Positions 35,744-40,980 of a stretch of 40,980 bases of DNA are shown here, one piece after another. Numbering within the stretch: position 1 is the first letter of the stretch; every line of letters starts with the position of its first letter. The notes beneath the pieces are model-generated. The model was not told where the DNA came from, ran no database searches, and saw only the letters and a list, made by a program, of their open reading frames with translations. The translations under genes and the position numbers were made by a program. This stretch comes from Bradyrhizobium sp. ORS 375 (GTDB lineage: Bacteria > Pseudomonadota > Alphaproteobacteria > Rhizobiales > Xanthobacteraceae), in NCBI RefSeq assembly GCF_000239775.1, contig NZ_CAFI01000085.1, positions 1 through 40,980 of the forward strand, given 5' to 3'.

Positions 35744-38014
35744 ATGTCCGGGCCTGCTTATATTCACATCCCAAACCGCATCTCACGCCGTAGTCTGCTC
35801 GGCGCAGGACTCGTCATCGGCTTTGCCGCCGCGGCCAGCCGCAAGGCGCACGCCGCCGGCGAGCAGCCCGGCCTCGGCAAGATCCAGGACGTCACCGGGA
35901 AGGGGCAGACCGGCACGGCCTTCGAAGGTTTCGCACCCGGCGGCTTCGTGCGGATCAGTCCGGATGGCCGGATCACGTTGATCGTGCCCAATGTCGAGAT
36001 GGGGCAGGGCATCTACACCGGCGAGGCCATGCTGATCGCCGAGGAATTGGAAGCTGGGCTCGACCAGGTGCAAGTGGAGACAGCGCCGCCCAATGAGCAA
36101 CTCTATCGCCAGCCACTCTTGAAGTCGCAGACGACCGGCGGCTCGACGTCGATCCGCGGCGCCTATGGTCCGCTGCGCCAGGCGGGCGCGGCGGCGCGCA
36201 CGATGATCATCGGGGCAGCCGCGCAGCGCTGGCGCGTCCCTGCGACCGAATGCACGGCCAGTCGGGGCGTTGTAACGCACGTTCGCACCAATCGCACTTT
36301 GAGCTATGGCGAACTTGCGCTCGAAGCCGGCCGGCAGCCGGTGCCCCAGAATGTGCCGCTGAAGGATCCCTCACAGTGGAAGCTGATCGGTACGCCAGCG
36401 CGGCGCACGGATTCGCCGGGCAAGACCGACGGCACCGCCACGTTCGGCATCGACATTCGCGTGCCCGGCATGAAGGTGGCGGCGGTGGCGGCCTCTCCAG
36501 TCATCGGCGGCAAGCTCGTCTCGGTCGACGACTCCGCGGCCCGTGCCATTCCGGGCGTTCGCGATGTGATCAGAATCGCCAACGCGGTGGCCGTGACGGC
36601 GGACCATTATTGGGCAGCCCGTCAGGGGCTCGCGGCGCTTCGCATCACCTGGGACGATGGACCGAACGCAGGAATGTCGAGCGCGCAGCTCATCGACGAT
36701 CTCAAAGGCGCCTACGGCAAGGTGAAAGCCATCGTCGCGCGCCACGACGGTGACGTCGACGGCGCGATGGCTCGCGCCGCGCAGCGCGTGGAGGCCGAAT
36801 ACGAGCTGCCGTTCCTGGCGCATGCCACCATGGAGCCGATCAACACCACGATCCACGTACGCCCGGATGGTTGTGACGTGTGGGTCGGCACGCAGGTGCC
36901 GACGGTTGCTCAGCAGCTCGTCGCACAGGCGACCGGCCTGCCGCTCGACAAGGTCGCGGTTCACAACCAGCTGCTCGGCGGCGGCTTTGGCCGGCGCCTC
37001 GAGGCGGACTCCATTCAGCAGGCGGCCGAACTCGCCAAGCATGTCAGCTACCCCGTCAAGATCATCTGGAGCCGCGAGGAGGACATACAGCACGACATGT
37101 TCCGGCCGGCCTATTACGATCGCATGTCGGCAGCCCTCGGCAGCGACGGTCTGCCGCTGGCCTGGGTCGATCACATCACCGGCGGTTCGATCACGGCGCA
37201 CTACATGCCGCAGGGATTGCCGCCGGGCGAGATTGATCCGGATGCTGTTGAGGGGGCGAAAGAGACGCCTTACGATTTTCCGGCCGTGCACGTCGACTGG
37301 ACGCGTGCCGATCCGCCGATCCCCTTCACCTGGTGGCGTGGCGTCGGTCCGACACACAACGTGTTCGTCGTCGAAAGCTTCGTCGATGAGCTTGCCCATG
37401 CGGCCAAGCGCGATCCGATCGACTATCGCAAGGCGTTGCTCGGCAAGAACCCGCGATCACGCGCGGTGCTGGAAATGGCAGCCGAGAAGGCCGGCTGGGG
37501 CGCGCCGCTGCCGCCGCGGAGCGGTCGCGGTGTCTCGCTGCACGATTCCTTCGGTAGCCATCTCGCGATCGTGCTGCAGGTGGCGGTGGCGGACAATGGC
37601 GAGATCAAGCTGCAGCGCGCGGTTGCCGTCATGGATTGCGGCCTCACCATCAACCCAGACCAGGTCAAGGCGCAGATGGAAGGCGGTCTGAACTTCGGCC
37701 TGACGGCTGCGCTCTACAGCGACATCACGTTTCGGAACGGCCGCGTGCAGCAGAGCAATTTCAACGATTATCGCATGCTGCGCATCCACGAGAGCCCCGC
37801 TATCGAGGTGCATGTGATCAGGAGCACTGAGGACCCCGGCGGCGTGGGCGAGACTGCGACGGTCTCGGCCGCGCCGGCGCTCGGCAACGCCCTGTTCGCC
37901 GCGACGGGCGTGCGGCTGCGGCGTTACCCGTTCGACCGCGGCCGGCTCGCCAGCCAGGCGATGGCCTCGAATGCACGTCAAGGAACGACTGCTCTCGCTT
38001 CTGAGGATCGCTGA
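35744..38014 (+). CDS. molybdopterin-binding large subunit of an aldehyde/isoquinoline-type oxidoreductase (IorB-like)
   Basis: A catalytic subunit of 756 residues of the xanthine dehydrogenase family. A Tat signal (ISRRSLLGAGLVIGFAAAAS, then AHAA) predicts folded export to the periplasm with its small partner. Cofactor motifs include VEMGQGIYTGEAM, TTGGSTSIRGAYGPLRQAG, LLGGGFGRRLEADS and PFTWWRGVGPTHN; the catalytic Glu lies in DPGGVGETATV near the C-terminus. The architecture matches IorB and the membrane-linked aldehyde dehydrogenases that lack a FAD subunit. The ATG at 35744 follows a G-run acting as ribosome binding site. The stop overlaps the cytochrome start by one base (TGATG). Substrate is probably an aldehyde or N-heterocycle. 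Confidence 0.92.
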   Translation: MSGPAYIHIPNRISRRSLLGAGLVIGFAAAASRKAHAAGEQPGLGKIQDVTGKGQTGTAFEGFAPGGFVRISPDGRITLIVPNVEMGQGIYTGEAMLIAEELEAGLDQVQVETAPPNEQLYRQPLLKSQTTGGSTSIRGAYGPLRQAGAAARTMIIGAAAQRWRVPATECTASRGVVTHVRTNRTLSYGELALEAGRQPVPQNVPLKDPSQWKLIGTPARRTDSPGKTDGTATFGIDIRVPGMKVAAVAASPVIGGKLVSVDDSAARAIPGVRDVIRIANAVAVTADHYWAARQGLAALRITWDDGPNAGMSSAQLIDDLKGAYGKVKAIVARHDGDVDGAMARAAQRVEAEYELPFLAHATMEPINTTIHVRPDGCDVWVGTQVPTVAQQLVAQATGLPLDKVAVHNQLLGGGFGRRLEADSIQQAAELAKHVSYPVKIIWSREEDIQHDMFRPAYYDRMSAALGSDGLPLAWVDHITGGSITAHYMPQGLPPGEIDPDAVEGAKETPYDFPAVHVDWTRADPPIPFTWWRGVGPTHNVFVVESFVDELAHAAKRDPIDYRKALLGKNPRSRAVLEMAAEKAGWGAPLPPRSGRGVSLHDSFGSHLAIVLQVAVADNGEIKLQRAVAVMDCGLTINPDQVKAQMEGGLNFGLTAALYSDITFRNGRVQQSNFNDYRMLRIHESPAIEVHVIRSTEDPGGVGETATVSAAPALGNALFAATGVRLRRYPFDRGRLASQAMASNARQGTTALASEDR

Positions 38015-39318
38015 TGCGCCGGCTCGGGTTGACGATCCTCGCGATCGTGGTGGTGCTCGCGGCGGCCGCGGCAGCGTTCTTCTTCTGGCCGCACGGCCTC
38101 ACCGATGTCGCAGAGGCGCGCTCGCGCCTGCCGACGGGCGCCGACTCTGTCAAACGCGGCGAGTATCTCGCCAAGGCGGCCGATTGCGCCGCCTGCCACT
38201 CGGTCGGAAGCAGTCGGCCCTATGCGGGTGGACTGCCGTTCCACCTGCCGTTCGGTACGATCTACGCGACCAACATCACGCCCGATCGCGACACCGGCAT
38301 CGGCCAGTGGAGCGACGCCGAGTTCGTGCGCGCCATGCATCATGGCGTGGGACGCGACGGCCGGGATCTCTATCCCGCCTTTCCCTATGCCTCCTATGCG
38401 CTGATGAGCACGGAGGATGCGCTCGCCATCAAGGACTATCTGTTCAGCCTCACGCCGGTGCATGCCGAGGCGCCGCCGCATCAGCTCAAATTACCCTACG
38501 ACCAAAGCTATCTGCTGCGCGCCTGGAAACTCTTGTTCGTCCCGCGTCAACAGTTCAATCCCGATCCCGGGCAGTCGACGGCTCAGAACCGGGGCGCCTA
38601 TCTCGTCGAGGCGCTCGGCCATTGCGGCGAATGCCACACGCCGCGCAACAAGCTCTATGGCCTGGACAGCGGCCAGAAGTTCGCGGGCGCCGTCACCGCG
38701 GGATGGAAGGCCTACAACATCACCTCGGATGCGACGGCGGGCATCGGCGCATGGTCTGATCAGGCGCTTGCGGACTATCTCAGCAAGGGCTTCGCGCAAG
38801 GCCACGGCGCGGCCTCGGGCAGCATGGCCGAGGCGGTGGAGTACAGCCTCAGCCACCTGACGCCGGAGGACATCAAGGCGATGGTCGCCTATCTGCGCAC
38901 CGTGCCCGGGCATCCCGCGCCCCACGAGCTCGCGGTCGCCCCCTCGCCGCGATCGCTGAACGACTCGACGCATCTCACGCCGGCTCCCGCCGAGAACGAT
39001 CAGGAGTCCCTTGGGCTCGAGGTGTTTCAGGGCGCTTGCGCAAGCTGCCACGGCTTCGACGGTACCGGCGTCAACGATCCGCGTGCCGCGCTGGCGGGCA
39101 GCCAGACCGTGAACGATCCGACCGGCGTCAATCTGCTCCAGGTGCTGCTACAGGGATCCCGATTCCGGACCGACCATGTAGAGGCGGCGATGCCGTCATT
39201 CCACGCCTATCGCGATGTCGAGCTCGCGGCGGTGGCCAATTATGTGCTGGCGCATTTCGGCGCCAAGTCGGCGCAGATCTCGCCGGATCAGGTCGCGCGA
39301 GCGCGACGCGGGCAATAG
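38014..39318 (+). CDS. tri-haem cytochrome c, electron acceptor of the hydroxylase
   Basis: A protein of 434 residues with an N-terminal membrane helix (LTILAIVVVLAAAAAAFFFW, acting as anchor or signal) and three class-I cytochrome c domains. The haem sites are CAACH (C58, H62), CGECH (C204, H208) and CASCH (C342, H346); axial Met candidates follow each. This is the arrangement of cytochrome subunits of periplasmic alcohol, gluconate and aldehyde dehydrogenases, which hand electrons to the quinone pool or a terminal oxidase. It is translationally coupled to the molybdenum subunit. Together the three genes make a periplasmic, respiratory-chain-linked oxidase. Confidence 0.93.
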   Translation: MRRLGLTILAIVVVLAAAAAAFFFWPHGLTDVAEARSRLPTGADSVKRGEYLAKAADCAACHSVGSSRPYAGGLPFHLPFGTIYATNITPDRDTGIGQWSDAEFVRAMHHGVGRDGRDLYPAFPYASYALMSTEDALAIKDYLFSLTPVHAEAPPHQLKLPYDQSYLLRAWKLLFVPRQQFNPDPGQSTAQNRGAYLVEALGHCGECHTPRNKLYGLDSGQKFAGAVTAGWKAYNITSDATAGIGAWSDQALADYLSKGFAQGHGAASGSMAEAVEYSLSHLTPEDIKAMVAYLRTVPGHPAPHELAVAPSPRSLNDSTHLTPAPAENDQESLGLEVFQGACASCHGFDGTGVNDPRAALAGSQTVNDPTGVNLLQVLLQGSRFRTDHVEAAMPSFHAYRDVELAAVANYVLAHFGAKSAQISPDQVARARRGQ

Positions 39319-39339
39319 GCCGGCGGGAGAGGTGGACCG

Positions 39340-40536
39340 ATGAGCGACGCGCAGCAGAGCTTCCGCAACTTCACCATCAATTTCGGCCCGCAGCATCCGG
39401 CAGCGCACGGTGTGCTGCGGCTCGTTCTGGAGCTCGATGGCGAGGTCGTGCGCCGGGTCGATCCGCACATCGGGCTGCTCCATCGGGGCACCGAGAAGCT
39501 GATTGAGGTGAAGACCTATCTGCAGGCCATCCCCTATTTCGACCGTCTCGACTACGTCGCGCCGCTGACCCAGGAGCACGCGTTCTGTCTGGCCATCGAG
39601 CGCCTGCTCGGCATCGCGGTGCCCAGGCGCGGGCAGCTCATCCGCGTCCTCTATCATGAGCTCAGCAGGATTCTTTCGCATCTCCTCAACGTCACAACGC
39701 AGGCGATGGATGTCGGCGCGCTCACGCCGCCGCTGTGGGGATTTGAGGAGCGCGAGAAGCTGATGACGTTCTATGAGCGTGCATCAGGTAGCCGGATGCA
39801 TGCCAATTACTATCGGCCGGGCGGCGTCCACCAGGACCTGCCGCCCAAGCTGATCGACGATATCGAAGCCTGGTGCGATCCATTCCTGCGTGTGGTCGAC
39901 GACCTCGACGCCCTGCTATCCCGGAACCGGATCTTCAAGCAGCGCAACGTCGATATTGGTGTCGTCACGCTTGCGCAGGCCTGGGAGTGGGGCTTCTCAG
40001 GGGTCATGGTGCGCGGCTCGGGCGCAGCCTGGGACTTGCGCAAGGCGCAACCCTACGACTGCTACGCCGAGATGGATTTCGACGTCCCCATCGGCCGCAA
40101 CGGTGATTGCTACGACCGCTACCTCATCCGCATGGAGGAGATGCGGCAGTCGGTCCGCATCATGAAGCAGTGCATCGCCAAGCTGCGCGCTGCGGACGGG
40201 CAGGGTCCCGTCCTGATCCAGGACAACAAGGTCGCCCCGCCGCGTCGAGGCGAGATGAAGCGCTCGATGGAGGCCCTGATCCATCACTTCAAGCTGTACA
40301 CCGAAGGCTTCCATGTCCCGCCCGGCGAAATCTATGTCGCGGTGGAGGCCCCGAAAGGTGAGTTCGGCGTCTTCCTCGTGTCCGATGGCAGCAACAAACC
40401 CTATCGGTGCAAGATCCGTTCGCCCGGCTTTGCCCATCTGCAGGCGATGGACATGCTGTGCCGGGGTCATTTGCTAGCCGACGTGTCAGCCATCCTCGGC
40501 TCGCTGGATATCGTGTTTGGTGAGGTCGACCGTTAG
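39340..40536 (+). CDS. nuoD: NADH-quinone oxidoreductase subunit D (orphan copy)
   Basis: A full-length complex I 49-kDa-type subunit of 398 residues, normally in the peripheral arm lining the quinone site. The N-terminal [21 protein letters not shown] holds the conserved His near the quinone; PYFDRLDYV supplies the conserved Tyr; the C-terminus [37 protein letters not shown] is standard. All look intact. No other nuo gene is adjacent: the gene sits 21 bases after the cytochrome c gene with GGGAGAGG before the ATG, apparently as the last member of the molybdenum hydroxylase operon. It may be a paralogue that modifies complex I, or a leftover. Confidence 0.93.
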   Translation: MSDAQQSFRNFTINFGPQHPAAHGVLRLVLELDGEVVRRVDPHIGLLHRGTEKLIEVKTYLQAIPYFDRLDYVAPLTQEHAFCLAIERLLGIAVPRRGQLIRVLYHELSRILSHLLNVTTQAMDVGALTPPLWGFEEREKLMTFYERASGSRMHANYYRPGGVHQDLPPKLIDDIEAWCDPFLRVVDDLDALLSRNRIFKQRNVDIGVVTLAQAWEWGFSGVMVRGSGAAWDLRKAQPYDCYAEMDFDVPIGRNGDCYDRYLIRMEEMRQSVRIMKQCIAKLRAADGQGPVLIQDNKVAPPRRGEMKRSMEALIHHFKLYTEGFHVPPGEIYVAVEAPKGEFGVFLVSDGSNKPYRCKIRSPGFAHLQAMDMLCRGHLLADVSAILGSLDIVFGEVDR

Positions 40537-40625
40537 AGAAATTCAGGCGGGCGTCTTGTCCAAGAACCGCGGACTGCCCGTTCTCGCGGCCTCGGATGCA
40601 GCCTAATTTTTTGTGTGCCCGGATT

Positions 40626-40648
40626 GTGCCCCCGTGGAATTGGGGCAC
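40626..40648. terminator. hairpin between convergent nuoD and tRNA-Val, possible terminator
   Basis: GTGCCCC and GGGGCAC form a 7-bp stem around a 9-base loop. No T-run follows on the plus strand. On the minus strand it lies about 47 bases past the tRNA 3' end. A bidirectional terminator is plausible, not proven. Confidence 0.4.
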
Positions 40649-40694
40649 ATCGGAAGGGAATGGATAGTCTAAGCTACTGAATTTGTTTGCTAAA

Positions 40695-40769
40695 TGGTGG
40701 GCGCACAAGGGATCGAACCTTGGACCTCTCCCGTGTGAAGGGAACGCTCTCCCGCTGAGCTATGCGCCC
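40695..40769 (-). tRNA. tRNA-Val (anticodon CAC)
   Basis: The minus strand folds into a standard cloverleaf of 75 bases: acceptor GGGCGCA/TGCGCCC, D-stem GCTC/GAGC, anticodon stem TTCCC/GGGAG with loop TTCACAC, T-stem CAAGG/CCTTG with loop TTCGATC, discriminator A and an encoded CCA end. The anticodon CAC reads GUG valine codons. No duplicated 3' segment is visible elsewhere in the window, so no integrated element is evident. Confidence 0.97.
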
Positions 40770-40835
40770 GGATCCTGGTGGCTGCCGGCCGTGAGGCCTT
40801 TTGGGCAGCTGCCGAAGCAGTCCGTCGGAGCCCGC

Positions 40836-40865
40836 GATTTACGAAGCGCGGGCAGGGGGTGTCAA
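40836..40865 (-). promoter_or_regulatory. housekeeping-type promoter for tRNA-Val
   Basis: Minus-strand TTGACA (40865-40860), an 18-base spacer, then TAAATC (40841-40836) as the -10. The -35 is a perfect match. The tRNA 5' end would be about 60 bases downstream of the start. It contrasts with the GGAAC promoters elsewhere. Confidence 0.65.
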
Positions 40866-40949
40866 GGATTTGCGGCGGGGTCGGTGAGGAAAACTGCGGG
40901 GGAGTGCCCCGCGCCGTCCCGATTGGACCCAAATCGGCCGTGTGATCCT

Positions 40950-40972
40950 GGCCCTCCCGAGGCGGGAGGGCC
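40950..40972. terminator. strong GC hairpin at the right edge, probable terminator of an off-window gene
   Basis: GGCCCTCCCG and CGGGAGGGCC form a perfect 10-bp stem around AGG. No T-run follows on either strand. It lies upstream of the tRNA promoter and probably ends a transcript from outside the window. Confidence 0.45.
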
Positions 40973-40980
40973 GGCGCGGC

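Noticed and set aside
40537-40769. Integration site or mobile element at the tRNA-Val 3' end
   Set aside because: No integrase gene and no repeat of the tRNA 3' segment elsewhere in the window.
1-40980. CRISPR arrays and insertion sequences
   Set aside because: No regularly spaced direct repeats and no transposase motifs were seen; the repeats in 30280-30440 are the codons of a coiled-coil heptad region.

Overview
The window looks like chromosomal DNA of a Bradyrhizobium-type alphaproteobacterium. The reasons are high GC with strong third-position GC bias, HWE-family histidine kinases, small conserved proteins typical of Bradyrhizobiaceae (recognised from memory, not searched), and repeated promoters matching the alphaproteobacterial general-stress sigma factor EcfG/RpoE2. 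I see no insertion sequence, phage gene or CRISPR array. One tRNA gene, tRNA-Val(CAC), lies at the right end.

The unifying signal is a set of 13 intergenic sites of the form GGAAC-N18/19-TT, most written TAGGAACG, each pointing at a gene start. Eight of them form four divergent pairs (near 4.1, 13.0, 23.6 and 35.2 kb). I read most of the window as a general-stress-response island.

Layout, left to right. (1) 1-1368: two minus-strand PAS sensor kinase genes, one cut by the window edge. (2) 1.85-5.5 kb: DUF2243 membrane protein, a 51-aa overlapping ORF, an orphan succinate dehydrogenase iron-sulfur subunit, a DUF4142 protein and a type II NADH dehydrogenase; several stress-linked respiratory pieces. 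(3) 6.0-9.7 kb: mannitol/fructuronate dehydrogenase coupled to a HAD phosphatase, then a DUF707 glycosyltransferase-like protein. (4) 9.8-23.2 kb: a large surface-glycan locus with GalE, a GH1-like protein fused to a decayed RmlD-like domain, a DUF892 ferritin-like protein, a GH2 enzyme, an exported GH5-like enzyme, a glycosyltransferase, a second GH1-like protein, UDP-galactopyranose mutase and an ABC exporter. GalE plus Glf would supply UDP-galactofuranose, so the likely product is a galactofuranose-containing glycan. (5) 23.3-25.9 kb: small stress genes, a stand-alone SIR2-like NADase-type protein and a small exported protein. (6) 26.0-32.2 kb: signalling block with a receiver-only response regulator, a receiver-less CheB, a CheB-CheR-PAS-HWE kinase fusion and a translationally coupled Crp/Fnr regulator. 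(7) 32.4-34.4 kb: a decayed DUF1259 gene and an OprB porin. (8) 34.4-40.5 kb: two small minus-strand genes, then an operon of an IorAB-like molybdenum hydroxylase, a tri-haem cytochrome c and an orphan NuoD. (9) tRNA-Val with its own promoter.

Functions come from motif recognition by eye; no database search was run. Promoter calls are consensus matches, not measured start sites.
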